A stretch of DNA of 64,000 nt from Noviherbaspirillum malthae (GTDB lineage Bacteria > Pseudomonadota > Gammaproteobacteria > Burkholderiales > Burkholderiaceae_D), in the NCBI RefSeq assembly GCF_015352985.1, contig NZ_JACYXF010000009.1, positions 62,001 through 126,000 on the forward strand, read 5' to 3'. Numbering within the stretch: the first letter of the stretch is position 1; the number at the start of each line of letters is the position of its first letter. A program made the translations under genes and the position numbers. The notes beneath the pieces were generated by a model. It ran no database searches, was not told the origin of the DNA, and saw nothing but the letters and a program-made list of their open reading frames with translations. Of this stretch, positions 18,340 to 28,233 are shown in pieces.

Positions 18340-19098
18340 ATGCCGTTTACCGTCATCATTCCCGCGCGCCTGGCATCGACGCGCCTGCCGAACAAGCCGC
18401 TTGCCGATCTTGGCGGCAAGCCCATGGTCGTGCGCGTTGCCGAGCGGGCCGCCCTGTCCGGCGCAGAGCAGGTGGCCGTTGCAACCGACCACCCCGACAT
18501 CGTGGCAGCCTGCCGGGAGCACGGCATCGACGTTCACATGACCCGCGCCGACCATCCTTCCGGGACGGACCGCATCGCCGAAGTTGCCGCCGCTCTGGCC
18601 TTGCCGGAAGAGGCGGTCATCGTCAACGTGCAGGGTGACGAGCCGCTGATCGACCCCGGCCTGGTGGCGGCGACCGCCGCGCTGATCGGAGCCGACACGC
18701 CGATGGCGACTGCCGCGCATGCGATTCATTCGGCGGCCGATGCCTTCAACCCGAATATCGTGAAGGTCGTGCTCGACCGCGCCGGCCGGGCGCTCTATTT
18801 TTCCCGCGCGACGATACCCTGGCACCGCGACGGCTTTGCAAAATCGACGGATCTGCTGCCGAACGGTTACCAGCCGCTGCGGCATATCGGCCTCTATGCC
18901 TATCGCAATAGCTTTCTTCAAGCCTATCCGCGCCTTGAAGTTTCGCCGCTCGAACAGATCGAAGCGCTCGAACAGCTGCGGGTGCTCTGGCATGGCTTCC
19001 CGATCGCGGTCCATGTGACCGGCAGGGCTCCTGCGGCGGGCGTGGATACGCCGGAAGACCTGGTCCGGGTCAGAACTCACTTTGGTCAAGAAAAATAG
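18340..19098 (+). CDS. kdsB: 3-deoxy-manno-octulosonate cytidylyltransferase
   Basis: KdsB activates Kdo with CTP to CMP-Kdo for the LPS inner core. The 252-residue cytoplasmic enzyme has the nucleotide-binding start [16 protein letters not shown], the motif NVQGDEPLI and the C-terminal [11 protein letters not shown] characteristic of the family. I chose the ATG at 18340; the frame further upstream overlaps the Trm112 end and lacks similarity. It completes the lpxK-Trm112-kdsB group. Confidence 0.96.
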   Translation: MPFTVIIPARLASTRLPNKPLADLGGKPMVVRVAERAALSGAEQVAVATDHPDIVAACREHGIDVHMTRADHPSGTDRIAEVAAALALPEEAVIVNVQGDEPLIDPGLVAATAALIGADTPMATAAHAIHSAADAFNPNIVKVVLDRAGRALYFSRATIPWHRDGFAKSTDLLPNGYQPLRHIGLYAYRNSFLQAYPRLEVSPLEQIEALEQLRVLWHGFPIAVHVTGRAPAAGVDTPEDLVRVRTHFGQEK

Positions 19099-19225
19099 AA
19101 GAATTCCCAATGGAGCTGCCGGTCAGGCAAGATTCTGTGGTAAGTTTCATGAAAAGTTGGCGTGATACAAACATGCCCATTCGGGAAAACTGCCCCGTAT
19201 TGCAAAAAATTTAAAACCAGTCTAG

Positions 19226-19891
<666 letters not shown>

Positions 19892-19895
19892 GAAA

Positions 19896-19921
19896 AAGCG
19901 GACCGCGTGTCCGCTTTTTTG
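19896..19921 (+). terminator. Rho-independent terminator of adk
   Basis: AAGCGGAC-CGCGT-GTCCGCTT hairpin (19896-19916) followed by TTTT, five bases past the adk stop. Confidence 0.9.
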
Positions 19922-20309
19922 CTTTTAGGGGCTGAACCTAATTCAAGCCGCAGGACCAAATTGAGGAAGTGCATGTCGATGTCCGCGCCAGGAAGCAGAC
20001 GATAGTCAGACAATGGTCAATATGCGGACTTCGACGCAAAGGAAAAATATCCAGCGACACCGGAACAAAATCTGAGCGGCAAACGTATCCAGTTTGCCGA
20101 TGCAATGAGCTTCAACCAGTTGTGTAAAAAGTTTTGCAGTGCGTTGGGCGTGTCATCGATCCGTTCAGGAATTGGTGACACGCCCTAGTGGCCGAAGGAC
20201 ACAGGCAGCAGGTATCCCCAATTACCGATGCGGCAGCATGCGTATCGTTACGTCCTCCGGAACATCGTCGTTGTTTTAACTTTGTCGACAACAACATGGA
20301 GGAGTCGTT
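19922..20309. other. 388-bp gap before hppA, no gene seen
   Basis: No convincing frame is present. The segment contains a perfect 10-bp inverted repeat, GGGCGTGTCA (20146-20155) and TGACACGCCC (20176-20185), with a 20-nt loop, and then the hppA ribosome binding site (GGAGGAG at 20299). The base composition of 19960-20130 is more AT-rich than its surroundings, so it may hold decayed sequence plus the hppA promoter. Confidence 0.5.
20146..20185. repeat. 10-bp inverted repeat upstream of hppA
   Basis: GGGCGTGTCA and TGACACGCCC flank a 20-nt loop. No T-run follows. It could be an operator, a remnant of a mobile element end, or an RNA hairpin; the sequence alone does not decide. Confidence 0.4.
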
Positions 20310-22475
20310 ATGGCAACAGGTTTATGGTTTGCCGTAGCATGCGGCGTGCTCGCCGTCGTCTACGGTCTGGTGTCGCGTAGCTGGATACTCAAGCAGAATG
20401 CCGGCAATGCCCGAATGCAGGAAATCTCGCTTGCCGTGCAACAGGGTGCCGCAGCTTACCTTGGCCGGCAGTACCGCACCATCGCCGTTGTCGGCGTCAT
20501 CCTCTTCATCCTGATTGCCATCCTTCCCGGACTGGGCCTGAAGACAGCCCTTGGTTTCCTGGTCGGCGCCTTATTGTCCGGCGCCTGCGGTTTCATCGGC
20601 ATGAACGTTTCCGTGCGCGCCAATGTGCGAACCGCCCAGGCTGCTTCCACTGGAATGAATGAAGCGCTCGATGTCGCCTTCCGCGGCGGGGCCATCACCG
20701 GCATGCTGGTCGCCGGACTTGGCTTGCTCGGCGTTGCGCTCTTCTATTGGTTCCTGACGAGCGCCGGGGGCGAGGCGGCCAATGCGCATGACGTGATCAA
20801 GCCATTGATCGGCCTTGCATTCGGCGCGTCGCTGATTTCCATCTTCGCGCGCCTGGGCGGCGGCATCTTCACCAAGGGCGCCGATGTCGGGGCAGACCTG
20901 GTTGGCAAGGTCGAAGCCGGCATTCCTGAAGATGACCCGCGCAATCCCGCCGTCATTGCCGACAACGTCGGCGACAATGTCGGCGACTGCGCCGGCATGG
21001 CTGCCGACCTGTTCGAAACCTATGTGGTAACGCTGATCGCCACCATGCTGCTGGGCGCGCTGATGATCAAGGGTGCGGAGAGCCAGGCGGTGCTGTATCC
21101 GATGCTGCTTGCGGCGGTATCCATTCCTGCATCCATCGTGGGCTGCATGATGGTCAAGGCCAAGCCCGGCAAGAAAATCATGTCGGCGCTCTACACCGGC
21201 CTGTGGTGGGCGGCAGGCCTGTCGCTGATCGGCTTCGCCCTGGTGACATGGTGGCTGATGCCCGAGCCGATGCGCATGCCGATGATGGGCGCCGCGGTGG
21301 TCGGTATCGTCCTCACCGCGCTGATGGTGTACATCACCGAGTACTACACCGGCACCGATTACAAGCCGGTGCGTCATATCGCCGAAGCCTCCACCACCGG
21401 ACATGGCACCAACATCATCGCCGGCCTGGGCGTGTCGATGAAGGCCACCGCCTATCCGGTGCTTGCGGTGTGCGCGGCCATCCTCATCACCTACTGGCTG
21501 GCTGGCCTGTACGGCGTTGCGGTGGCGGCGACTTCCATGCTGTCGATGGCCGGCATCATCGTCGCCCTGGATGCCTACGGTCCGATCACGGACAACGCCG
21601 GCGGTATCGCGGAAATGGCCGACATGCCGGAATCGGTGCGCGCGATCACCGATCCGCTCGATGCGGTCGGCAATACCACCAAGGCGGTCACCAAGGGCTA
21701 TGCGATCGGCTCGGCCGGACTGGCGGCGCTGGTCCTGTTCGCCGACTACACCCATGCGCTCGATTCCGTCGGCAAGAGCACGTCCTTCGACCTGTCCAAT
21801 CCGATGGTGATCGTCGGCCTCTTCATCGGCGGCCTCATCCCTTATCTGTTCGGCGCCATGGCGATGGAGGCGGTAGGGCGCGCCGCCGGCGCGGTGGTGG
21901 TCGAAGTGCGGCGCCAGTTCCGCGACATCAAGGGCATCATGGACGGCAGCGGTAAGCCCGAATACGACAAGGCAGTCGACATGCTGACCGCCTCGGCGAT
22001 CAAGGAAATGATCCTGCCGTCCCTGCTGCCGGTGGTGGTGCCGATCCTGGTCGGCCTGCTGCTCGGCCCGGCCGCGCTCGGCGGCTTGTTGATGGGGACG
22101 ATCATCACTGGCCTGTTCGTCGCGATCTCGATGACCACCGGCGGCGGCGCCTGGGACAACGCCAAGAAATACATCGAGGACGGACATCACGGCGGCAAGG
22201 GTTCCGACTCGCACAAGGCGGCGGTCACCGGCGATACCGTTGGCGACCCCTACAAGGACACCGCGGGTCCGGCGGTCAATCCGCTGATCAAGATCATCAA
22301 TATCGTGGCCTTGTTGCTGGTCCCGCTGCTGCCGGCAGTCGGGCCGCAGACGGCGGCCAGGGAATTTTCCTTCCCCGACCCGGTGTCCATGAAGGCGTCG
22401 TCGCCCGCAGGTTCCCCTGTGGCTGCTCCTGCCCCCGTGCCGACGCCTGAACGCCCTGCGGGACAGAAACCCTGA
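20310..22475 (+). CDS. hppA: Membrane-bound proton-translocating pyrophosphatase
   Basis: HppA hydrolyses pyrophosphate and pumps protons across the membrane. The 721-residue, about 16-helix protein has the substrate motif [14 protein letters not shown], the acidic block [19 protein letters not shown] and a second acidic block near the C-terminus ([15 protein letters not shown]). In the ion-specificity loop it reads [10 protein letters not shown]: lysine in place of alanine marks the potassium-independent class. The C-terminal ~45 residues after [12 protein letters not shown] form a Pro/Ala-rich tail ([12 protein letters not shown]) not found in the core family. The ATG has a GGAGGAG site, and a 10-bp terminator stem follows the gene. 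Confidence 0.96.
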   Translation: MATGLWFAVACGVLAVVYGLVSRSWILKQNAGNARMQEISLAVQQGAAAYLGRQYRTIAVVGVILFILIAILPGLGLKTALGFLVGALLSGACGFIGMNVSVRANVRTAQAASTGMNEALDVAFRGGAITGMLVAGLGLLGVALFYWFLTSAGGEAANAHDVIKPLIGLAFGASLISIFARLGGGIFTKGADVGADLVGKVEAGIPEDDPRNPAVIADNVGDNVGDCAGMAADLFETYVVTLIATMLLGALMIKGAESQAVLYPMLLAAVSIPASIVGCMMVKAKPGKKIMSALYTGLWWAAGLSLIGFALVTWWLMPEPMRMPMMGAAVVGIVLTALMVYITEYYTGTDYKPVRHIAEASTTGHGTNIIAGLGVSMKATAYPVLAVCAAILITYWLAGLYGVAVAATSMLSMAGIIVALDAYGPITDNAGGIAEMADMPESVRAITDPLDAVGNTTKAVTKGYAIGSAGLAALVLFADYTHALDSVGKSTSFDLSNPMVIVGLFIGGLIPYLFGAMAMEAVGRAAGAVVVEVRRQFRDIKGIMDGSGKPEYDKAVDMLTASAIKEMILPSLLPVVVPILVGLLLGPAALGGLLMGTIITGLFVAISMTTGGGAWDNAKKYIEDGHHGGKGSDSHKAAVTGDTVGDPYKDTAGPAVNPLIKIINIVALLLVPLLPAVGPQTAAREFSFPDPVSMKASSPAGSPVAAPAPVPTPERPAGQKP

Positions 22476-22490
22476 GCGGTGTTTCCATGC

Positions 22491-22520
22491 AAAAGGCGGC
22501 TGCGGCCGCCTTTTGCTTTT
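22491..22520 (+). terminator. Rho-independent terminator of hppA
   Basis: AAAAGGCGGC-TGCG-GCCGCCTTTT (22491-22514) followed by GCTTTT. Its T-rich tail overlaps the candidate -35 box of the next gene. Confidence 0.9.
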
Positions 22521-22542
22521 CTGGCGAAAAATTGGCTACAAT
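22513..22542 (+). promoter_or_regulatory. Candidate sigma-70 promoter of the SDR gene
   Basis: A -35-like TTGCTT (22513-22518) and a -10-like TACAAT (22537-22542) are separated by 18 bases, predicting a start near 22549. This is pattern recognition only. Confidence 0.4.
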
Positions 22543-22553
22543 GCCTTCGGCTT

Positions 22554-22569
22554 ACGTTTACGTAAACGT
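22554..22569. promoter_or_regulatory. 16-bp perfect palindrome, LiuR-like operator
   Basis: ACGTTTACGTAAACGT is perfectly symmetric and lies just after the predicted transcription start of the SDR gene, a repressor roadblock position. It resembles motifs I recall for LiuR, the MerR-type repressor of branched-chain amino acid and fatty acid degradation in proteobacteria. Regulator identity is inferred. Confidence 0.55.
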
Positions 22570-22622
22570 CATGAAATATCGTTGGGCGTCATTGAAATTT
22601 CCAATTTGAAAAAGGGACGAAG

Positions 22623-23381
22623 ATGCAGATTCAGAACAGTGTGTTCATCATCACGGGCGGGGCTTCCGGACTGGGCGCGGCCACGGCGCGGATGATCGTG
22701 GCCAATGGCGGCAAGGTGGTGCTGGCGGATGTCCAGGTAGAACCCGGCGAGAAGCTTGCAGCGGAACTGAACGGACTCTTTCTGAAGTGCGACGTGACAT
22801 CCGAGGCCGACGGCAAGGCGGTGGTCGACGCGGCAACCGGTCTGGGCACCCTGCGCGGACTGATCAACTGCGCGGGCGTGGCACCGGCGGTCAAGACGGT
22901 CGGCAAGGACGGCCCGCATCCGCTGGAAGTGTTTCAGCGCGTGGTCAACATCAATCTCATCGGCACATTCAACATGGCGCGTCTCGCGGCCGATGCAATG
23001 TCCAAGACCGAAGGCAACGAGCAGGGCGAGCGCGGCGTGATCATCAATACGGCATCGGTCGCTGCCTATGACGGCCAGATCGGCCAAGCCGCCTACGGCG
23101 CATCCAAGGCCGGCGTGGTCGGACTGACGCTGCCGATGGCGCGTGATCTCTCCCGCAACGGCATCCGCGTCATGACCATCGCTCCCGGCATCTTCGAGAC
23201 CCCGATGTTGCTGGGCATGCCGCAGGAAGTGCAGGATGCGCTGGGCCGCATGGTCCCGTTCCCGCCTCGCCTGGGCAAGCCGGACGAATATGCGCATCTG
23301 GCCAAGACCATCATCGAGAACACGATGCTCAACGGCGAGGTCATCCGTCTCGACGGCGCCATCCGCATGCAGCCCAAGTAA
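22623..23381 (+). CDS. SDR dehydrogenase, type II 3-hydroxyacyl-CoA dehydrogenase-like
   Basis: This 252-residue short-chain dehydrogenase resembles HSD10-type 3-hydroxyacyl-CoA dehydrogenases, which oxidise 3-hydroxy-2-methylbutyryl-CoA in isoleucine breakdown and other 3-hydroxyacyl-CoAs. It has the NAD site TGGASGLG at 11-18, the NCAGVA motif, and the catalytic Ser-Tyr-Lys in [14 protein letters not shown] and YGASK. The family hallmark [18 protein letters not shown] is present. The upstream LiuR-like palindrome supports a role in branched-chain amino acid or fatty acid catabolism. No thiolase or acyl-CoA dehydrogenase gene is adjacent. Confidence 0.9.
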   Translation: MQIQNSVFIITGGASGLGAATARMIVANGGKVVLADVQVEPGEKLAAELNGLFLKCDVTSEADGKAVVDAATGLGTLRGLINCAGVAPAVKTVGKDGPHPLEVFQRVVNINLIGTFNMARLAADAMSKTEGNEQGERGVIINTASVAAYDGQIGQAAYGASKAGVVGLTLPMARDLSRNGIRVMTIAPGIFETPMLLGMPQEVQDALGRMVPFPPRLGKPDEYAHLAKTIIENTMLNGEVIRLDGAIRMQPK

Positions 23382-23442
23382 GGGACGGCCCGGGCCGTCG
23401 GCAGGCTAGGTTGTACTGTGCGCCGCCTGCCGGGAGCTTGCA

Positions 23443-25263
23443 GTGAATAAAACAAGACTGTCCTTGCTCGCAGCTGCAGCCGTAGCCTTGCTCTGCGGCT
23501 GCGCCGGCATTGCGCCGGTGGAGCCGCAGTTGCAGCCGCAGCTTCAATCGCAGCCTCTGCCGCCAGGCATGCAGGCGCCCGAGCGGGCGACCGGCTTTGC
23601 CGAAAAACCCGGCTGGACAGCAAGAAAATTCATGGTGGCGGCGGCCAATCCGCTGGCTGCCGACGCCGGTTACCAGATGCTGCGCTCGGGCGGTTCCGCC
23701 GTCGATGCGGCAATCGCGGTGCAGATGGTCTTGACCCTGGTTGAGCCGCAGTCGTCAGGCATCGGCGGCGGGGCCTTCCTGATGCATTTCGACGGCAAGA
23801 CCGTAAAAGCTTTCGACGGCCGCGAAACCGCTCCGATGGCCGCCACCGAGATGCTGTTTCAGGGTGCGAACGGCAAGGCGTTGAGTTTTCATGATGGCGT
23901 GGTTGGAGGCCGCTCGGTCGGTGCGCCCGGCGTATTGCGCATGCTCGAACTGGCGCACAAGGAATACGGCCGGCTGCCATGGGCCGCGCTGTTTGCTCCC
24001 GCCATCAGGCTGGCGCAGGACGGCTTCGCGGTCAGCCCGCGCCTGCACGCAATGCTCCAGACGGAGCGGCATCTGAAGACCGACCCGGCCGCCGCGTCCT
24101 ACTTTTACGACCGCGACGGCAATCCGTGGCCAGTCGGTCATGTGCTGAAAAATCCTGAACTGGCCAATGTGCTGCGCGAAGTCGCGGACAAGGGGGGCGA
24201 TGCCTTCTACAAAGGCCAGATCGCCCAGGACATCGAGAACAAGGTAAAGAGCCACCCCCGCAATCCGGGCCTGCTCACCGCAGCCGATATCGGTGCGTAT
24301 CAGGCAAAAGTACGTGAACCGGTCTGTTCCGATTACAGAGCGTGGACGGTCTGCGGCATGCCGCCGCCGTCTTCCGGCGGCATCGCGATTGCGCAATTGC
24401 TGGGCATTCTGGAAAACCGGAACATGCGTGCACTGGGGCCGAAGAATGGCCTGATGAATGCGGAAGCCGTCCACCTGTTCTCCGAAGCCGGCCGGCTGGC
24501 CTATGCCGACCGCAGCCGCTATGTCGCGGATACCGATTTCATTCCTCTGCCGGGAAACAGCACGAAAGCCCTGCTCGACAAGACTTATCTCGCCGGCCGC
24601 GCCGCGCTGATCGGCGACAGATCGATGGGCGTTGCCGAATCGGGCGTGCCGCCGGCGACGGCATTGGCGCTGGGCGTCGATACTTCGCCCGAATTCCCTT
24701 CGACATCGCATATTTCCGTCGTCGATGCCAGCGGCAATGCCGTTTCCATGACGACGTCCATCGAAGATGCCTTCGGTTCCCGCCAGATGGTGCGCGGCTT
24801 CCTGCTCAACAACCAGCTGACCGATTTCTCCTTCGATGCCGCCGATGCAAACGGTCCGATCGCCAACCGGGTACAGCCCGGCAAGCGGCCGCGCAGTTCC
24901 ATGGCACCGACGCTGGTGTTCGAACGAGGCAGCAACAATCTGGTCATGTCGACCGGCTCGCCCGGCGGTTCCGCCATCATCAACTACGTGGGGAAGGTGC
25001 TGATCGGAACGCTGGATTGGGGGCTCGACGTGCAGCAGGCAATCAGCCTGCCCAATTTCGGAAGCCGCAACGGCCCGACCGAACTGGAACTGGACCGCAC
25101 CGATACCGCCTTGGCCGACCGGCTCAAGGCCAAGGGGCATCAGGTAAGGATGATCGAGCAGACTTCCGGCCTGCAGGGAATCATGCGCATGCGTATTGGC
25201 GGCGAGGAAGTTTGGTTCGGCGGCGCCGATCCGCGCCGGGAAGGTATCGTCAAGGGTGACTGA
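23443..25263 (+). CDS. ggt: Gamma-glutamyltranspeptidase, probable lipoprotein
   Basis: This 606-residue enzyme of the gamma-glutamyltransferase family cleaves glutathione and other gamma-glutamyl amides in the periplasm. It is made as a precursor that self-cleaves before the catalytic threonine, here Thr421 in PSTSHISVVDASGNAVSMT. The substrate glycine-rich loop (STGSPGGSAIINYV) and the oxyanion/glutamate contacts are present. The N-terminus carries a lipobox ending at Cys20 (ALLCGC), so it is probably lipid-anchored, followed by a Pro/Gln-rich linker at 24-42. The start is a GTG with GGGAG upstream. It is monocistronic. Confidence 0.94.
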   Translation: MNKTRLSLLAAAAVALLCGCAGIAPVEPQLQPQLQSQPLPPGMQAPERATGFAEKPGWTARKFMVAAANPLAADAGYQMLRSGGSAVDAAIAVQMVLTLVEPQSSGIGGGAFLMHFDGKTVKAFDGRETAPMAATEMLFQGANGKALSFHDGVVGGRSVGAPGVLRMLELAHKEYGRLPWAALFAPAIRLAQDGFAVSPRLHAMLQTERHLKTDPAAASYFYDRDGNPWPVGHVLKNPELANVLREVADKGGDAFYKGQIAQDIENKVKSHPRNPGLLTAADIGAYQAKVREPVCSDYRAWTVCGMPPPSSGGIAIAQLLGILENRNMRALGPKNGLMNAEAVHLFSEAGRLAYADRSRYVADTDFIPLPGNSTKALLDKTYLAGRAALIGDRSMGVAESGVPPATALALGVDTSPEFPSTSHISVVDASGNAVSMTTSIEDAFGSRQMVRGFLLNNQLTDFSFDAADANGPIANRVQPGKRPRSSMAPTLVFERGSNNLVMSTGSPGGSAIINYVGKVLIGTLDWGLDVQQAISLPNFGSRNGPTELELDRTDTALADRLKAKGHQVRMIEQTSGLQGIMRMRIGGEEVWFGGADPRREGIVKGD

Positions 25264-25360
25264 TGCGCGTAAGCGGTCTGCAGTGCGCAAAGCCGTTGTT
25301 TCCCGGCGGCCTGATGCAGGCCTTTTCCCCAAAGCCGGATTCGCCTGTTAATCTCTCTGC

Positions 25361-26575
25361 ATGAATGCGAGAAAGAAAACCGGACTCGTGCTGACCGGCG
25401 GCGGCGCGCGGGCTGCCTACCAGGTCGGCGTGCTCGACGGCGTGGCAGCCATCCTGCGCGACGAAGGGTGCAATCCGGAACGCAATCCCTACGACATCAT
25501 CTGCGGCACATCGGCTGGCGCCATCAATGCCACGGCGCTAGCCTGTCATGCCGACAATTTCGGAGAAGGCTTGCACCAGGTCCTTCACGTCTGGGAGCAT
25601 TTCACGGCCGAGCAAGTCTACCGCACCGATTCCATCGGCGTCCTCCGCTCCGGCGCCAAATGGCTGTCGCTGCTTTCATTCGGCTGGCTGCTGCGCCAGT
25701 GGCGGTCCAATCCGCCCAACTCGCTGCTGGACAATACGCCGCTCGTCACATTGCTGAACCGGATGCTCGATTTTCCCCGGCTCGACTCGGCCCTCATGAG
25801 CGGCAAGCTCCACGCCCTTGCAGTGACGGCATCGTCGTACTCGGCCGGCAGGCATGTCACCTTTTTCCAGAGCGACGCCGATATCACACCTTGGGTCCGG
25901 TCCCAGCGGCTGGCGCTGCGCAGCCAGATAGGCGTGGAGCACTTGCTGGCATCCTCCGCGATACCCTTGCTGTTTCCGGCCGTACCGCTGTACTGCGAAG
26001 GGCGCAGGGAGTATTTCGGCGACGGTTCGATGCGCCAGCTGGCCCCCATTTCTCCTGCCATCCATCTCGGTGCCGACAGGGTGCTGGTCGTCGGAGCGGG
26101 GCGTTTGAACGATCAGGCGCATGGCACCGCACCGACGGCACAATATCCGAGCCTTGCGCAGATCGCAGGCCATGCGCTGTCCAGCATTTTTCTCGACAGC
26201 CTTGCAGTCGACATCGAGCGCATGAACCGCATCAATCTGACTCTGTCCATGTTGACCAGCGAGCAGCTGGCACGCACGCCATTGCGCCCCATCCACATGC
26301 TCGTGATTGCCCCATCGGAGCGCTTGGATGACATCGCCGGCCGGCATGTGAAAAGCCTGCCGCGTCCCATCCGGATGCTGTTGGGCGGAATCGGCGCTAC
26401 CGAAGCCGGCGGCTCGGCGCTGGCGTCTTATCTGCTGTTCGAAGCAGGCTATACGAATGAACTGATTGCACTTGGGCGGCGCGATGCTTTTGCGCGCCGT
26501 GAGGACATCCTGGCATTCTTTGCCGAAGCCGGACCGGTTGCAGCTCCCGCCGTGAGTGCGGCAGGAGTTGCATGA
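25361..26575 (+). CDS. Patatin-like phospholipase family protein
   Basis: This 404-residue protein belongs to the bacterial patatin-like phospholipases, which use a Ser-Asp dyad. The oxyanion loop GGGARAAYQ begins at 13, the nucleophile is Ser51 in GTSAG (49-53), and the dyad Asp lies in YFGDGSMRQ. No signal peptide is seen, so it is probably cytoplasmic or exported by another route. The C-terminal ~120 residues are helical and end with a Pro/Ala tail. The physiological substrate cannot be deduced. It lies 97 bases after ggt on the same strand but probably has its own promoter. Confidence 0.92.
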   Translation: MNARKKTGLVLTGGGARAAYQVGVLDGVAAILRDEGCNPERNPYDIICGTSAGAINATALACHADNFGEGLHQVLHVWEHFTAEQVYRTDSIGVLRSGAKWLSLLSFGWLLRQWRSNPPNSLLDNTPLVTLLNRMLDFPRLDSALMSGKLHALAVTASSYSAGRHVTFFQSDADITPWVRSQRLALRSQIGVEHLLASSAIPLLFPAVPLYCEGRREYFGDGSMRQLAPISPAIHLGADRVLVVGAGRLNDQAHGTAPTAQYPSLAQIAGHALSSIFLDSLAVDIERMNRINLTLSMLTSEQLARTPLRPIHMLVIAPSERLDDIAGRHVKSLPRPIRMLLGGIGATEAGGSALASYLLFEAGYTNELIALGRRDAFARREDILAFFAEAGPVAAPAVSAAGVA

Positions 26576-26681
26576 AAGGCGGGTAGAAGGGTGGTATGGG
26601 TGCCATGGCCACCCGGCGTGGCAAGTGCCCCCTTGAAGGGGCGTGAGGGAAGGGGGGAGGCCCGCTTTTCAGGATTGGGGA

Positions 26682-26999
26682 TCAGTAGCGATAGCCGTGA
26701 TGATGGTGTTTCCAATGATGCTTGTGCATCTTTTTCCCGGGGCGTCCTTCAACATAATACGGCGCGCCATAGGTGACGACAGCGGCTGGCTGAACGTAGA
26801 CCGGCTGCGGGCGCACGTAAACCGGTTGAGGCTGGTAATAGACTGCTGGCGGCGGGCTGTAGACGCCGACTGAAGGATAACCCGAGTTGACGGTGACCGA
26901 CCAGTTTACATTGGGATTGCCGGCCATCGAGAGCGGAGCGGCTGCAATGAGCAGGACTCCGGCAAGGGTCCGCAACGCGGAAATGCGGTTTGTTGTCAT
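26682..26999 (-). CDS. Exported Pro/Tyr-rich PXPV-repeat protein
   Basis: This 105-residue protein has a signal peptide (LAGVLLIAAAPLSMA, cleavage before GNPNVN) and a mature part rich in proline, tyrosine and valine with short repeats (YQPQPVYVRPQPVYVQPA), followed by a basic histidine-rich end (KMHKHHWKHHHHGYRY). The layout matches small PXPV-repeat periplasmic proteins common in Burkholderiales, whose function is unknown. The histidine-rich tail could bind metals. The start at 26999 has AAGGAGA upstream; the longer frame to 27020 is not needed. Confidence 0.8.
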   Translation of the reverse strand: MTTNRISALRTLAGVLLIAAAPLSMAGNPNVNWSVTVNSGYPSVGVYSPPPAVYYQPQPVYVRPQPVYVQPAAVVTYGAPYYVEGRPGKKMHKHHWKHHHHGYRY

Positions 27000-27258
27000 G
27001 GCTTTCTCCTTAAAGTGCATTGCTGCTCATTTAACAATGACAGCCAGGCATCGCACCAGCATATCTTGTTCAAATGCAAGTAAGACCTGCAACAAAGTGT
27101 TAACGGGACGCCATGGGTCGTGTTTTGCAAGCTTGCGCGTTGCACCGCGTCCAATTTTCCGGGACAGGGTTGATTCGCATTTCGCAAGCAGTTACCCTAC
27201 GGTATTCAGTAATTTGTCGATTTTTTAACGGTAATTGCACGATATGGGTCATGGCGCC

Positions 27259-27633
27259 ATGAGGCTGAATTTTGCGAGCAAGTGGATCTTTTTCCTTGCC
27301 ACGCTGCTCCTTTCCTTCAGCCTGTTCGCAAAAGGTCCGGCGCCGCTCGGCGAGGTCGGACTCTCGGAACTGCCCAGGGAGGCGCGGCACACCCTGATTC
27401 TCATCAAGCAGGGCGGGCCTTTCCCCTATGCCAAGGATGGACGGGTATTTGGCAACTACGAGGGGATTTTGCCCAAACAAAAGCGCGGGTATTATCACGA
27501 ATACACGGTAAAGACGCCGGGAGCCCGCAATCGCGGCGCACGACGCATTGTTTCCGGCGGGGATCCGACATCCTCTGGCGAATACTATTACACCGATGAC
27601 CACTATGCGACCTTCCGACGCATCAGACAGTAA
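27259..27633 (+). CDS. Secreted barnase/RNase Sa-type ribonuclease
   Basis: This 124-residue protein has a signal peptide (WIFFLATLLLSFSLFA) and a mature domain of the guanyl-specific N1/T1 (barnase, RNase Sa) family. The motifs are in order: LPREARHTLILIKQGGPFPY, the substrate loop FGNYEG with the general base Glu, GYYHEYTVKTPG, the arginine of GARRIVSGG and the catalytic histidine of TDDHYATF. It should cleave RNA after guanine outside the cytoplasm. A barstar-like gene follows directly, which protects the producer. The start is uncertain: ATGs at 27244 and 27259 both fit, neither with a strong ribosome binding site. Confidence 0.9.
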   Translation: MRLNFASKWIFFLATLLLSFSLFAKGPAPLGEVGLSELPREARHTLILIKQGGPFPYAKDGRVFGNYEGILPKQKRGYYHEYTVKTPGARNRGARRIVSGGDPTSSGEYYYTDDHYATFRRIRQ

Positions 27634-27697
27634 CCACATGCGAATCGACTCTCCGGACAGCGAGTCTCTCAACCTCATTGTCCCCGTTGAGGAAGAT

Positions 27698-28096
27698 ATG
27701 GACATGTTCAAGACCGTTCCTCCCAATGTGGTGCAGTCCATTCGAGCGTTCCGAGTGACCGAATTGCAGGAAGAGGCGGCTCGCCTGGGGCAGCATTTCC
27801 TCTACGCGTATTGTGCGGATGCATCGACCAAGCAGCAGGTTCTGTCCTGCATCGCCACCGCATTCCACTTTCCCAGGCATTTCGGCAAGAATTTCGATGC
27901 CCTGAGCGATTGTCTGACCGATCTTGCCTACAAGGCTGGTCCGCAGCCCGGTTTTCTGGTCGTGATCGAGCAGTTGCCGAACACGCCCAAATTCGACAGG
28001 GAGGCGAGGGAAACGCTGCTGGATGTATTCCGCGATGCGGCGGACTTCTGGGCGGAAAAGAAAGTCGCTTTCCGGGTCTTTTACTCTTTCCAGTAA
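27698..28096 (+). CDS. Barstar-family ribonuclease inhibitor
   Basis: This protein of about 132 residues belongs to the barstar family, small cytoplasmic proteins that block the active site of barnase-type RNases. The family core is visible: CADASTKQQVLSCIATAF, FPRHFGKNFDALSDCLTDL and the C-terminal FRVFYSF. It lies immediately after the RNase gene, so this is an enzyme-inhibitor pair. I chose the ATG at 27698 because GAGGA lies just before it; an ATG at 27638, only five bases after the RNase stop, would add 20 residues and could be used by translational coupling. Confidence 0.88.
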   Translation: MDMFKTVPPNVVQSIRAFRVTELQEEAARLGQHFLYAYCADASTKQQVLSCIATAFHFPRHFGKNFDALSDCLTDLAYKAGPQPGFLVVIEQLPNTPKFDREARETLLDVFRDAADFWAEKKVAFRVFYSFQ

Positions 28097-28158
28097 GGTT
28101 CGGTCCTTGAGGATTGCTATCCTTCTTGTCTTCTGAGCTTCCCTGTTGAACTATGAAC

Positions 28159-28187
28159 AAGGCCGGCCCCGATGCCGGCCTTTTTGT
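28159..28187 (+). terminator. Rho-independent terminator after barstar-like gene
   Basis: AAGGCCGGC-CCCGAT-GCCGGCCTT hairpin (28159-28182) followed by TTTG. Confidence 0.88.
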
Positions 28188-28233
28188 TTCCGGTATGTCG
28201 GTCGGTTAAGGCGGGTACGGTAAAATGCGCGCC

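Noticed and set aside
19922..20309. Insertion sequence remnant
   Set aside because: Only one short inverted repeat is visible, without transposase traces or target duplication, so no element is called.
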